This document shows positions 1 to 10,531 of a DNA stretch of 64,000 bases, in pieces. The stretch lies in contig NZ_PJNE01000001.1 in NCBI RefSeq assembly GCF_002846495.1, forward strand, positions 2,542,001-2,606,000. Direction: 5' to 3'. The notes beneath the pieces were generated by a model. That model saw nothing but the letters and a program-made list of their open reading frames with translations. It did not search any database and had not been told where the DNA came from. Numbering within the stretch: position 1 is the first letter of the stretch; the number at the start of each line of letters is the position of its first letter. Both the position numbers and the translations under genes were made by a program. This DNA comes from Phycicoccus duodecadis (GTDB taxonomy: Bacteria; Actinomycetota; Actinomycetes; Actinomycetales; Dermatophilaceae).

Positions 1-90
1 GGCCGCAGCCGGATGCCGTGCGTGTCGCCTCCTCTCGACGGCGCGGCCGGCGCCGGAGCCGCGTGCCGGTGGCGGCCGGCGCCGACGCAC

Positions 91-96
91 TAGCCT
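91..96 (+). promoter_or_regulatory. predicted -10 (TAGCCT) for leaderless NYN gene
   Basis: TAnnnT hexamer ending 6 nt before the ATG at 103. This places the transcription start on or beside the start codon. No clear Shine-Dalgarno or -35 box is visible. Confidence 0.5.
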
Positions 97-102
97 CGCA
101 GG

Positions 103-1092
103 ATGAGTGACACCGCGCGCATCGCGCTCCTGATCGACGCCGACAACGCGCGGGCCCGCAGGATCGACGTGATCCTCAACGAGCTCTCGAAGGTCGGCGA
201 GACCAGCATCCGTCGGGCCTACGGCAACTGGACCAAGGCCGGCCTCAAGAGCTGGCAGGACGTGCTGCACGACAACGCCATCCGGCCCGTGCAGCAGTTC
301 GACCCGAGCAAGGGCAAGAACGCCAGCGACATGGCACTGGCCGTCGACGCCGTCGAGCTGCTGCACACCCAGCGCCCGGACGCCTTCGCCATCGTCTCCT
401 CCGACGCCGACTTCACCCCGCTCGTGATGCACCTGCGCGAGCACGGCGTGGCCGTGTACGGCTTCGGCGACGCCAAGACCCCGGCGCCGTTCCAGAGCGC
501 CTGCACCCGGTTCCTCGTCCTCGACCGGCTGAGCGCCCCGAGCGGGCAGGCTGACCCGGGCGTCGAGCCCGCCGTCGAGGCCGCGCCCGAGCCGCCGGCC
601 GACGCCCCCACCGCCACCGGGGCCCGGCGCGCGACCAAGGCCGCCACGGCCAAGAGCGCCGCCTCCGCCGGCGCGGGCACCGCTCGGGCGGCCGCTGCCG
701 GGGCGACCGCGAAGGCGGCCCCCGCCGCCTCCGGTGCGGCCACGCCCACCACCAAGGCCGCCGCCAAGAAGGCCACGACCACGCAGGCCACGACCACGCA
801 GGCCGCCGCCAAGAAGGCCGCCGCCGGGACCCCCGAGCGCGCCACCCGGTCCCAGCTGCGCCAGGACGCCCGCCTGGTCAGCCTGCTGCGGGGTGCGGTC
901 GAGAGCTCGGCCGACGACGACGGCTGGGCGAAGATCAACACCGTGGGCCAGCGCATCGCCCGGCAGTCCTCGTTCGACCCCCGCAACTACGGCTACGCGA
1001 AGCTCAGCAAGCTGATCGAAGTGTCCGACCTGTTCGACGTCCGCGGCGCCGGGACGCCCGACATGGCGGTGCGCGACCCGCGCGGGGCGTGA
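103..1092 (+). CDS. NYN-domain protein with C-terminal OST-HTH/LOTUS domain
   Basis: Predicted 329-residue RNA-processing or RNA-binding protein. Residues 5-140 form a NYN (PIN-like, LabA/DUF88) domain. The acidic positions expected for metal binding are visible: D12 and D14 in LLIDADN, D76 in KNASDMALA, and D101 and D103 in SSDADF. Residues 145-240 are a disordered Ala/Lys/Thr linker with AAKKA repeats, including a short direct repeat encoding ATTTQ twice near nt 775-805. Residues 245-320 resemble an OST-HTH/LOTUS module. NYN plus LOTUS proteins are thought to be ribonucleases or RNA-guided regulators, but the substrate here is unknown. The start follows a TAGCCT hexamer by 6 nt, so the mRNA may be leaderless. 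A second NYN protein lies at 28250. Confidence 0.85.
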   Translation: MSDTARIALLIDADNARARRIDVILNELSKVGETSIRRAYGNWTKAGLKSWQDVLHDNAIRPVQQFDPSKGKNASDMALAVDAVELLHTQRPDAFAIVSSDADFTPLVMHLREHGVAVYGFGDAKTPAPFQSACTRFLVLDRLSAPSGQADPGVEPAVEAAPEPPADAPTATGARRATKAATAKSAASAGAGTARAAAAGATAKAAPAASGAATPTTKAAAKKATTTQATTTQAAAKKAAAGTPERATRSQLRQDARLVSLLRGAVESSADDDGWAKINTVGQRIARQSSFDPRNYGYAKLSKLIEVSDLFDVRGAGTPDMAVRDPRGA

Positions 1093-1170
1093 GCCGAGCG
1101 GATGTCCATCCCGGGCATCAGCGGTAGGTGCAGCGGGCCACGACGTGCACAATGGCTCCGCGCGACGTGA

Positions 1171-3615
<2,445 letters not shown>

Positions 3616-3640
3616 CGCCCGGGGTCGCTCAGCGGGTCAC

Positions 3641-3727
3641 TCAGCGGGTGGCGGCGTAGACCGCGGCGACCACCAGCAGCACGGCGAGCACGCCGAGCGT
3701 CATCCGCCGACGGAAGAGCGGGGTCAC
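3641..3727 (-). CDS. 28-residue single-TM peptide coupled to MFS gene
   Basis: Very short reading frame whose GTG (3725-3727) overlaps the TGA of the MFS gene as GTGA, so translation is probably coupled. The product has a basic N-terminus (LFRRR) followed by one hydrophobic segment of about 17 residues ending in AATR. This is the layout of a small inner-membrane protein. Small membrane peptides that modulate transporters are known in bacteria, but no homologue is recognised here and the function is unknown. It could also be spurious: the support is position, overlap and hydrophobicity only. Confidence 0.45.
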   Translation of the reverse strand: MTPLFRRRMTLGVLAVLLVVAAVYAATR

Positions 3728-5028
3728 CGGACCGGCTCCGGCATCGGCACGTGCGGGTCGTGGTCGCGCGCCACCGGCACCGTGGTGACGGTGACCCGCG
3801 GACGGCGCTGGGACTCGTAGCTCACCCGGACATTCTCGGCCCGCGCGAGCCACGCCGACACCGCGACGAGCGTCACGCCCACCGCGAGGGCTCCGACGCC
3901 GATGGTCCACCGCGGCCCGAACTGCTCCGAGATCCAGCCGATCATGGGGGCGCCGACCGGCGTGCCCCCCATGAAGATCGCCATGTAGAGCGCCATCACC
4001 CGGCCGCGCATCTCGGGCGCCACCCGGGTCTGCACCATCGCGTTGGCCGTGGTCACCGCGGTGAGGGCGGTGAGGCCCACCGGGACCAGGGCGAGCGCGA
4101 ACGTCCAGTACGTCGGGGCGGACGCGGCCACCGCGGCCGAGACGGTGAACCCGACGAGGGCGAGCAGCAGCACCCGCAGCCGCGGCTCCTGGCGGCGCGC
4201 CGAGAGCAGCGCCGCGGTGAGCGACCCGACGGCCATGATCGAGCCCAGCAGCCCGAACTCGCCGGCGCCCTTGTCGAAGACCTTGGTGGCCATCAGCGCC
4301 ATGGTGATCTGGAAGTTCATCCCGAAGGTGCCGAGGACGAAGACCAGCAGCATCACGAGCTGGATGTCGCGGCGGTGCTTGACGTACGCGAAGCCCTCGC
4401 GGATGCCACCGCGCCCCTTGGTGCGGGCGGGCGAACGCAGCTCCGAGACGGTGAGCATGGCGAGCGCGGCCAGCACGAAGACGAAGGTCAGGGTGTTGAG
4501 CAGCAGCGCCTGCCCGGTGCCCCACCAGGCGATGACGAGCCCGGCGACACCCGGGCCGATGAGGCGGCCGGCGTTGAACGAGGCCGAGTTGAGCGCCACG
4601 GCGTTGGTGAGCCTGTCGGGCGGCACCATCTCGGAGACGAACACCTGCCGCGCGGGGTTGTCGATCGCGGTCGTGACGCCCTGCACCAGCGCGATGACGT
4701 AGACGTGCCAGAGCTGCGCGGTGCCGGTGACGGCGAGCAGCCCCAGCACCAGGCTGGTGACGGCCAGCATCGTCTGGGTGACCAGGAGGATGCGGCGGCG
4801 CGCGAAGCGGTCGGCGATGAGGCCGCTCCACGGGGCCAGGAGCAGGAACGGCAGGAACTGCAGCCCGGTAACCACGCCGAGCGCGGTGGCCGAGCCAGCG
4901 GTGAGGACCGTCAGCACCAGCCAGTCCTGGCCGACGCGCCCGACCCACGTGCCGACGTTGGAGACGAAGCCGCCGAGGAACCACAGGCGGTAGTTGCGGA
5001 TCTCGAGCGAGGTGAAGGTGGGGCTCAT
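3724..5028 (-). CDS. MFS transporter, drug/siderophore exporter type
   Basis: 434-residue major facilitator of the MFS_3 (EntS-like exporter) group with about 12 hydrophobic segments. It carries the loop motif RFARRR between TM2 and TM3 (GLIADRFARRRILL). The N-terminus FTSLEIRNYRLWFLGGFVSNVGTWVGRVGQDWLV is typical of the group. Start ATG 5028 overlaps the stop of the upstream marR-like gene (ATGA), so both are one operon controlled by that regulator. Export of a toxic small molecule that also acts as ligand of the MarR protein is the likely role; the substrate is not deducible. A 28-residue peptide gene overlaps its stop. Confidence 0.88.
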   Translation of the reverse strand: MSPTFTSLEIRNYRLWFLGGFVSNVGTWVGRVGQDWLVLTVLTAGSATALGVVTGLQFLPFLLLAPWSGLIADRFARRRILLVTQTMLAVTSLVLGLLAVTGTAQLWHVYVIALVQGVTTAIDNPARQVFVSEMVPPDRLTNAVALNSASFNAGRLIGPGVAGLVIAWWGTGQALLLNTLTFVFVLAALAMLTVSELRSPARTKGRGGIREGFAYVKHRRDIQLVMLLVFVLGTFGMNFQITMALMATKVFDKGAGEFGLLGSIMAVGSLTAALLSARRQEPRLRVLLLALVGFTVSAAVAASAPTYWTFALALVPVGLTALTAVTTANAMVQTRVAPEMRGRVMALYMAIFMGGTPVGAPMIGWISEQFGPRWTIGVGALAVGVTLVAVSAWLARAENVRVSYESQRRPRVTVTTVPVARDHDPHVPMPEPVR

Positions 5029-5468
5029 TCGGCGGCCACCCGTTCCAGCAGGGCGGTGGCCTCGACCAGCAGGGCCCGCTCGTCGTCGCTGAGGTGCTCG
5101 AGCCGGGTCGCCAGCCACTGGTCCCGGCGCCGACGGGTCTCCTTGATGGTGCGCCGCCCCTCGGACGTGAGGCTGAGGATGACCTGGCGGCCGTCGGCCG
5201 GGTCGTCCGAGCGCGAGACCAGGCCGCGCTCGACCAGGCTGCCCACGGTGCGGCTGATGCTGGGCGCGGAGACCTGCTCGATCTCGGCGACCTCCTTGGG
5301 AGTGCGCGGGCCGTCCTCGAGCCGGACCAGGATCGAGAACTGGTGCGGCGCGACGTCCATCGTGCTCTCGAAGCGCACCCGCCGCGAGATCCGCATGCAG
5401 GCCATGCGCAGGTCACTCGTCAGGCGGTCCTTCTGCGCGCGGCTCATGGTGGCGGCGGGGGCGGGCAC
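5025..5468 (-). CDS. MarR-family transcriptional regulator
   Basis: 147-residue winged-helix repressor. The central part carries the recognition helix region PKEVAEIEQVSAPSISRTVG, and the wing contains DDPADGRQVILSL, the classical MarR DxRxx wing signature. GTG 5468 is chosen because a GGAGA ribosome site lies just upstream. An ATG at 5513 would start inside a perfect palindrome that is almost surely its operator. The gene overlaps the MFS exporter by ATGA. Regulation: an 11-bp inverted repeat at 5500-5525 between promoter and start predicts autorepression of the operon. The ligand is unknown. Confidence 0.9.
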   Translation of the reverse strand: MPAPAATMSRAQKDRLTSDLRMACMRISRRVRFESTMDVAPHQFSILVRLEDGPRTPKEVAEIEQVSAPSISRTVGSLVERGLVSRSDDPADGRQVILSLTSEGRRTIKETRRRRDQWLATRLEHLSDDERALLVEATALLERVAAE

Positions 5469-5499
5469 GGTGTCTCCAGCGGGGTGGTACGGGATGTCG

Positions 5500-5525
5500 T
5501 TAGCACAAGTCATTACTTGTGCTAA
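5500..5525 (-). promoter_or_regulatory. MarR operator palindrome
   Basis: Perfect inverted repeat TTAGCACAAGT / ACTTGTGCTAA, 11-bp arms with a 4-nt spacer, 32 bp upstream of the marR-like start. It is markedly AT-rich for this genome. Its size matches MarR dimer operators, and nothing else nearby would need it. Confidence 0.8.
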
Positions 5526-5617
5526 GTATTCCACACCGGTGCCCGGCCGGGTGCCCCGTTCGCGGGTGACATGCCGCCGACGAACCCCCGGACGTCCGCC
5601 GGCGCACCGGCCGCCCC

Positions 5618-5818
5618 GCAGCACACCGGCCCGGCTGCAGCGCACCGGCCCCACGGGACCGGTGCGGAGCGAGCTCGCCCCGGCCCCGCAGCATCACCGG
5701 TGCGGCGCGGACTCACCCCCGCCCCGCCGCACACCCGCCGCCGCGCAGCACACCGGCCAGGCTGCGGCGCACCGGCCCCATGTGACCGGTGCGGAGCGAG
5801 CTCGCCCCGGCCCCGCAG
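5618..5818. repeat. two 74-bp direct repeats
   Basis: Copies at 5618-5691 and 5745-5818 differ at 4 of 74 positions and are separated by 53 bp containing a degenerate partial third copy. Both contain CACCGG / CCGGTG inverted motifs. The non-coding gap 5469-5936 holds only these repeats, the operator and the two hairpins; no gene is supported in it. Confidence 0.7.
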
Positions 5819-5853
5819 GTCGGCGGGTACGGACCCTCGACACAAGGGCTCAT

Positions 5854-5913
5854 GCACGAGACCCCGGCTCGCAGCCGGGGTCTCGTGCGCTTTTCGGGGT
5901 GACCCCGAAAAGC
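5854..5913. repeat. two-hairpin palindromic element, copy 1
   Basis: A 16-bp perfect stem with a 3-nt loop (5854-5869 / 5873-5888) is followed at once by CTTTTCGGGG-TGA-CCCCGAAAAG (5890-5912). A second copy with the same second hairpin lies at 29632-29687. It sits just downstream of the NCS2 permease stop (5937, minus strand), so it may also terminate that transcript, although no U-tract follows. Confidence 0.7.
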
Positions 5914-5936
5914 CGGGGCGGGTGGGGCGGGTGGGA

Positions 5937-7439
5937 TCAGCCGGTGAAGACCGCCGTGATGGGCTCGATGAAGAAGTAGACGACGAACAGGCCGGCCGTC
6001 ACCCACATCATCGGATGCACCTGCGCGACCTTGCCGCGCACGATCTTGATCAGCACGTACGCCACGAAGCCGGCGCCGATGCCGACCGTGATGGAGTACG
6101 TGAACGGCATCAGGATGATCGTCAGGAACGCCGGGATGGCGATCTCGACGTCGTCCCAGGCGATCTCCTTGACCTGCTGCATCATCAGGAAGCCCACCAG
6201 CACGAGCGCCGGCACGGCAGCCTCGTTGGGGATGATCTCGACCAGCGGCGCGAAGACCACGGCCACCAGGAACAGCAGACCGGTGACGACCGACGCGAGC
6301 CCGGTGCGGGCCCCCTCCCCGACACCCGAGGCGGACTCGATGTAGGAGGTGTTCGACGAGACCCCGGCCGCGCCACCGGCAGCCGCCGCGATCGAGTCGA
6401 CGACCAGGATGCGCTGGGTGTTGGGCGGGTTGCCCTCCTCGTCGAGCAGGCCGGCCTCGGCCCCGATGGCCGTCATCGTGCCCATGGTGTCGAAGAAGTC
6501 GGCCAGCATCAGGGTGAAGATCAGCAGCACCGCCGCCACGACACCGACCCGCGAGAACGACCCGAGCAGGTTGAACTCCCCCAGGGTGCCGAAGCTGATC
6601 GGGTCGATGTGGTCGGGCCAGGCGGGGACGTTGAGGTTCCAGCCCCGCGGGTTGACGATGTTGTTGCCGGCGGAGTCCTGGCCGGTGACGGTGGGACCGA
6701 CCTTGGCGAGGGCCTCGATGACGAAGGCGACGACCGTCATCGTGATGATCGAGATGATGATGGCGCCCTTCACCTTGCGCACCCAGAGGGCGATGATCAG
6801 CACCACGCCGAGCGCGAAGACCAGGGTGGGCCAGCCGGCGAGCTGCCCGCCGATGCCGAGCTCGACCGGCACCGGGCCGGTGCCGGTGCGACGCACGAAG
6901 CCGGCGTCGACCAGCCCGATGAGGGCGATGAAGAGCCCGATGCCCACCGAGATCGCGACCTTGAGCTGGGCCGGGACGGCGTGGAACACCGCCTGCCGGA
7001 AACCGGTGAGGACGAGCACGAGGATGACCACGCCCTCGATGACCACCAGCCCCATGGCGTCGGCCCACGTCATCTTGCTGGCGATGGCGTAGGCGACGAA
7101 GGCGTTGAGCCCCAGGCCGGTCGCGAGCGCCAGCGGGTAGTTGGCGACGAGCCCCATCAGGATGGTGAGCACGCCGGCCACCAGGGCGGTGCCGGCCGCG
7201 ATGGCGGGCAGGTTGGGGGCGGCGCCCCCGCCGAGGAACTTGCCGTCGGCGTCCTTGACGAAGCCCAGGATGAGCGGGTTCAGCACGACGATGTAGGCCA
7301 TCGTGAAGAAGGTGGCGACGCCGCCGCGGATCTCGCGGCCGAGGGTCGAGCCCCGCTCGCCGATGTGGAAGAAGCGTTCGAGGGGGGAGCCCGGGGCGGC
7401 GCTGTTGGCGGGCCCGGCGGTGGTGGAGGTCTCGGCCAT
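5937..7439 (-). CDS. NCS2 family purine (adenine/guanine/hypoxanthine) permease
   Basis: 500 residues with 12-14 hydrophobic segments. It begins LERFFHIGERGSTLGREIRGGVATFFTMAYIVVLNP, which is characteristic of the AzgA/PbuG branch of NCS2 proton symporters for purine bases. A conserved central block DFFDTMGTMTAIG is present, as is SSNTSYIESASGVGEGARTGL, the substrate-site helix of this branch. It imports purines for salvage at the cytoplasmic membrane. The start is supported by TAACCT 6 nt upstream (leaderless). It is divergent from the DUF2530 gene, which has its own leaderless promoter about 100 bp away. Confidence 0.92.
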   Translation of the reverse strand: MAETSTTAGPANSAAPGSPLERFFHIGERGSTLGREIRGGVATFFTMAYIVVLNPLILGFVKDADGKFLGGGAAPNLPAIAAGTALVAGVLTILMGLVANYPLALATGLGLNAFVAYAIASKMTWADAMGLVVIEGVVILVLVLTGFRQAVFHAVPAQLKVAISVGIGLFIALIGLVDAGFVRRTGTGPVPVELGIGGQLAGWPTLVFALGVVLIIALWVRKVKGAIIISIITMTVVAFVIEALAKVGPTVTGQDSAGNNIVNPRGWNLNVPAWPDHIDPISFGTLGEFNLLGSFSRVGVVAAVLLIFTLMLADFFDTMGTMTAIGAEAGLLDEEGNPPNTQRILVVDSIAAAAGGAAGVSSNTSYIESASGVGEGARTGLASVVTGLLFLVAVVFAPLVEIIPNEAAVPALVLVGFLMMQQVKEIAWDDVEIAIPAFLTIILMPFTYSITVGIGAGFVAYVLIKIVRGKVAQVHPMMWVTAGLFVVYFFIEPITAVFTG

Positions 7440-7445
7440 GGCGGC

Positions 7446-7451
7446 AGGTTA
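7446..7451 (-). promoter_or_regulatory. predicted -10 (TAACCT) for leaderless NCS2 permease
   Basis: TAnnnT hexamer with a 6-nt spacer (7440-7445) to the ATG at 7439. Confidence 0.5.
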
Positions 7452-7551
7452 GTGGTGTCGCGGCGCCGACGCGTGACCGGTGCCGACGGCGAGACGGGGT
7501 GGCTCACAGGTGGGGCCCGGGTCCGACCCGGCCGGCCGGCGTCCCCGTGGC

Positions 7552-7557
7552 TACGCT
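7552..7557 (+). promoter_or_regulatory. predicted -10 (TACGCT) for leaderless DUF2530 gene
   Basis: TAnnnT hexamer with a 6-nt spacer to the GTG at 7564. The identical hexamer and spacing recur before the acyl-CoA dehydrogenase at 44455. Confidence 0.5.
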
Positions 7558-7563
7558 GGCCCC

Positions 7564-7824
7564 GTGACCGACCAGACCCCCGGACCGGCCCGAGCCCCCC
7601 TCGGGGAGTCGGCACCGGTCGACCCGCCCTCCGTGCCGGCGCGCAGCATCGCCCTGTTCGGGACCGGCGTCTGGGTACTGGCGCTGGTCGTCAGCCTGCT
7701 GGTCCCGGCCCTGCACACCGGCCCCCGCTCGTGGTGGCCGTGGGCGTGCGTCACCGGCATCGCGCTCGGCGTGTTCGCCTGGGGCTACATCCGCCGCGGG
7801 CGCGGGAACGCCGCGGGGGCCTGA
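7564..7824 (+). CDS. DUF2530 family small membrane protein
   Basis: 86 residues: a proline-rich cytoplasmic N-terminus, then two hydrophobic segments (about 28-48 and 57-75) around a short HTGPRSWW loop, and a basic C-terminal tail. This layout matches the actinobacterial DUF2530 family, whose function is unknown. The GTG at 7564 is preferred over upstream in-frame starts because TACGCT lies 6 nt before it. The gene faces the DUF3027 gene, with 25 bp between the stops. Confidence 0.75.
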   Translation: MTDQTPGPARAPLGESAPVDPPSVPARSIALFGTGVWVLALVVSLLVPALHTGPRSWWPWACVTGIALGVFAWGYIRRGRGNAAGA

Positions 7825-7849
7825 GCGAGCCGCCCGCTCCCGCTCGGGC

Positions 7850-8596
7850 TCAGGAGAGCTCGACCGCGGTGTCGTCGAGGATGGGCTCACCGACGCGCTC
7901 GGGCGTGGGCGCCGGTGCGTCGGCCTCGGAGTGCGCGCCGCAGCCGTGGTCGAGGCTGACCACGCGCCCGTCGGAGGGCGACCACGCGTTGGCACAGACG
8001 CCGAAGACCGCGCGCAGCGCCCCGGGCATCGGCAGGAAGAACCCGCAGGACGAGCACGCCATGGGGGCCTTGACCGCCACGGCGGCCTCGGGCCCGGAGT
8101 CTCCTTCGTACCAGCGCTGCGCCGCGGCCTCGCGCCCCTCGGCCGAGAGCACGCGCGGGCGGCCGAGCCCGAGCTCCCAGAAGGCCATCGCGTCGACGTC
8201 CTCGTCGCCCGTCGCCTCGAAGCCGGCCTCGAGCAGCGGGTCGTCGGCGACGAAGGGGGTGATGTCGCCGGGGCCGAGGTCGCCCGGGGCGAGCCGCTCG
8301 GCGTAGGGGACCCACTCGGGGGAGAGGACGGCACCCTCGCCGGGGACCAGCTCGACCTCGCATACGGTGACGAGCTTGGACCGGGGCACCCGCGCGACGG
8401 AGACGGCCCAGCGCCATCCGACGTAGGCGGTCGACGAGGAGGCGAAGTAGTGCGTCGCGAGGCGCTCCTCGACCATCTCCATGCCGAGGTGCTCGCCGAC
8501 GCTGTCGCGCTCGGCGACGGCGACCAGGGCCTCACGCGCGGTCTCGACGGCGCCCCGGAGGGTGGCGTCGGGCCGGACGGCGGTGGCGGCGGGCAT
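7850..8596 (-). CDS. DUF3027 family protein
   Basis: 248 residues of the actinobacterial DUF3027 family (function unknown). Visible features: YVGWRWAVSVARVPRSKLVTVCEVELVPG, a conserved YAERLAPGDLGPGD block, and a C-terminal Cys pair in MACSSCGFFLPMPGALRAVFGVCANAWSPSDGRVV that suggests a small metal-binding knuckle. ATG 8596 overlaps the stop of the upstream cold-shock-domain gene (ATGA), so the two are cotranscribed. The same order, cold-shock protein then DUF3027, recurs in actinobacteria from my knowledge of the group, which hints at a joint RNA-related role. That role is an inference. Confidence 0.82.
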   Translation of the reverse strand: MPAATAVRPDATLRGAVETAREALVAVAERDSVGEHLGMEMVEERLATHYFASSSTAYVGWRWAVSVARVPRSKLVTVCEVELVPGEGAVLSPEWVPYAERLAPGDLGPGDITPFVADDPLLEAGFEATGDEDVDAMAFWELGLGRPRVLSAEGREAAAQRWYEGDSGPEAAVAVKAPMACSSCGFFLPMPGALRAVFGVCANAWSPSDGRVVSLDHGCGAHSEADAPAPTPERVGEPILDDTAVELS

Positions 8597-8994
8597 CAGA
8601 GCTCGAGGTCGTCGGCGACGGCGTGCAGGACCTGGGCGACCTTGTTGCCGTGGGCCTTGTCGGGGTAGTGGCCGCGGCGCAGCGACTCCGAGACCGAGTC
8701 GAGGAGCTTGATGACGTCCTCGACGATGACGACCATCTCGTCGGCGGGCTTGCGGTCGCGGATCTTGCGGTTCGCGGAGACCGACGGCGCGGGGTCGAGG
8801 AGCTGCACCGTCATGGCCTGGGCGCCGCGGCGGCCCTCGACGATGCTGAACTCGATGCGCTGGCCGCCCTTGAGGCCGGGGACGCCCTGCGGGAGCGCGG
8901 AGGCGGGGACGAACACGTCGCCCTCGCCGGCGTCGCCGGAGACGAAGCCGAAGCCCTTCTCGGCATCGAAGAACTTCACCTTGCCAGTCGGCAC
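8596..8994 (-). CDS. cold-shock-domain protein with long C-terminal extension
   Basis: 132 residues. The first 65 form a CspA-type OB fold with RNP1 KGFGFVS and RNP2 DVFVPAS, which bind single-stranded nucleic acid. Ordinary Csp proteins end there. This one adds about 65 residues (KIRDRKPADEMVVIVEDVIKLLDSVSESLRRGHYPDKAHGNKVAQVLHAVADDLEL) predicted to be helical, as in other actinobacterial CspB-like proteins. GTG 8994 follows AGGTGG, and TAGCCT at 9048-9053 would give a leader of about 45 nt, allowing the post-transcriptional control usual for csp mRNAs. It is cotranscribed with the DUF3027 gene. Confidence 0.88.
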   Translation of the reverse strand: MPTGKVKFFDAEKGFGFVSGDAGEGDVFVPASALPQGVPGLKGGQRIEFSIVEGRRGAQAMTVQLLDPAPSVSANRKIRDRKPADEMVVIVEDVIKLLDSVSESLRRGHYPDKAHGNKVAQVLHAVADDLEL

Positions 8995-9089
8995 GGTCCA
9001 CCTCACCCATCGTCTGCGTCCGGCACCCGGAGCGGGCACCAGGGCCAAGGCTAACCGGTGTGGGCCATGGCGCGTGGCAGGGTTCTCGC

Positions 9090-10422
9090 ATGCCCGCCCC
9101 GTCCGAGACCGTCGTACCGGCACCGTCCGAGGTCGAGCACCGGCTCACCCTGCGCGGCTTCTGGGGTGCGCTCCCGACGCCGGGGCGCTGGCTGCTCTCC
9201 ACCACGGCCGTCTCCACGCTGGGGCGGGGGATGACGCTGCCGTTCACCGTCATCTACATGCACGAGGTCCGGGGGATCCCCCTGGGGGTGGCCGGGCTGC
9301 TCATGGGGTTGCTGGGCCTGGTGGCCGTCGCCGTCACCGCACCGGTCGGCGTCCTCACCGACCGGCTGGGGGCGCGGCCCGTCGTCATCGCCGGTCTGCT
9401 GGCGCAGGTGCTGGGGGGGGGTCGTCATGGCCTTCGCCACCACGGTGCCCGCGCGGGCGCTCGCCGTGGGGCTCCTGGGCGTCAGCTTCGGCATCGGCTG
9501 GCCGGCCTTCAACGCGATGATCGCCGGCATCGTGCGCGGCCGGCTGCGCACCCAGTACTTCGGCGTCAACTTCGCGCTGGTCAACCTCGGCATCGGGCTG
9601 GGCGGGGTCGTCAGCGGCTTCCTCACCGACGTCAGCCGGCCCGGCACCTTCACCGCGATCTTCCTCGCCGACGCCGGGTGCGTGCTGGTACCGGTGGCGT
9701 TGCTGCTCGGGCCGCTCCGCGCGGTCGCCGGGCGACCCGAGCAGGCCGCGGCGGGCGAGGCGCCGGGCAGCGGCTACCTCGCCATCCTGCGGCGCCCGTC
9801 GGTGCTGTGGGTCACGGCGCTGACGTTCCTCTCGAGCTTCGTCGGCTACGGGCAGATGGAGGCGGGCTTCCCGGCCTTCGCGCGGCAGGTCAGCGAGGTC
9901 TCGACGCGCACCATCGGCCTGGCCTTCGCCGCCAACACCGCCGTCATCGTGCTGCTCCAGTTCCTGGTGCTGCGGCGCATCGACGGGCGCCGGCGCACCC
10001 GCGTCTTCCTCGTGCTCGTCGGCCTGTGGGTGGCCGCGTGGTCGCTGCTGGGCACGACCGGGCTCGTCGCGGGCACGCTGGCGGCGGCCGCGGGTGTCGT
10101 GGTCTTCCACGTGCTGTTCGGGCTGGGCGAGACGCTGCTGCAGCCCACCGTTCCGGCCATCGTCAACGACCTGGCGAGCGACCGCGACCGGGGCCGCTAC
10201 AACGCGGTGTCGGCCATGGCCTTCCAGGTGGGGGCGATCGCCGCCCCCGTCACCGCCGGGTGGCTGCTCGACCGCCGGCTGGCGGGGGTCTTCGTGGGGA
10301 TGCTGGTCGTCTGCCTGGGCCTGGTCGCTCTCCTGGCGCTGGCGCTCGAGCGCGTCGTCCCGCCCGCGGCCAACGATGTACCCGTCCGCGAGGTCCCCCC
10401 TGCGGTGTCCGCGACGCGCTGA
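9090..10422 (+). pseudogene. MFS transporter interrupted by a frameshift at a G9 tract
   Basis: The reading frame from ATG 9090 encodes an MFS N-terminus (TRG/TDRLGARPVV loop between TM2 and TM3) up to about 9420, then loses similarity. A different frame from about 9420 continues with MFS helices to the TGA at 10422. The break is at nine consecutive G residues (9413-9421); with eight, the protein reads straight through AQVLGGVVMAFATTV and would be about 443 residues. Possible causes are a sequencing error, a true mutation, or homopolymer slippage with phase variation. The start lies 6 nt after CAGGGT. It is divergent from the cold-shock gene. The substrate is unknown. Confidence 0.8.
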
Positions 10423-10481
10423 CCACCCACCGCCCCGCCGGGCTGACCCGTCGGAGGTAGCCGGCCCACCCGCACCCGCGC

Positions 10482-10525
10482 GCCCACCCTGGGGAGCACC
10501 CATCCGGTTGCTCCCCAGGGTGGGC
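10482..10525. terminator. bidirectional hairpin terminator between convergent genes
   Basis: 17-bp stem (10482-10498 / 10509-10525) with a 10-nt loop, between the MFS stop and the convergent gene stop at 10532. There is no U-tract, as is common in actinobacteria. Confidence 0.7.
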
Positions 10526-10531
10526 GGGGGC

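Noticed and set aside
5469..5513. ATG at 5513 as start of the MarR gene
   Set aside because: The codon lies in the centre of the perfect operator palindrome, while GTG 5468 has its own GGAGA site and gives a normal length.
5618..5818. Possible CRISPR array from the repeated CACCGG-containing units
   Set aside because: Only two full copies, 74 bp each, with no regular spacer or cas genes.
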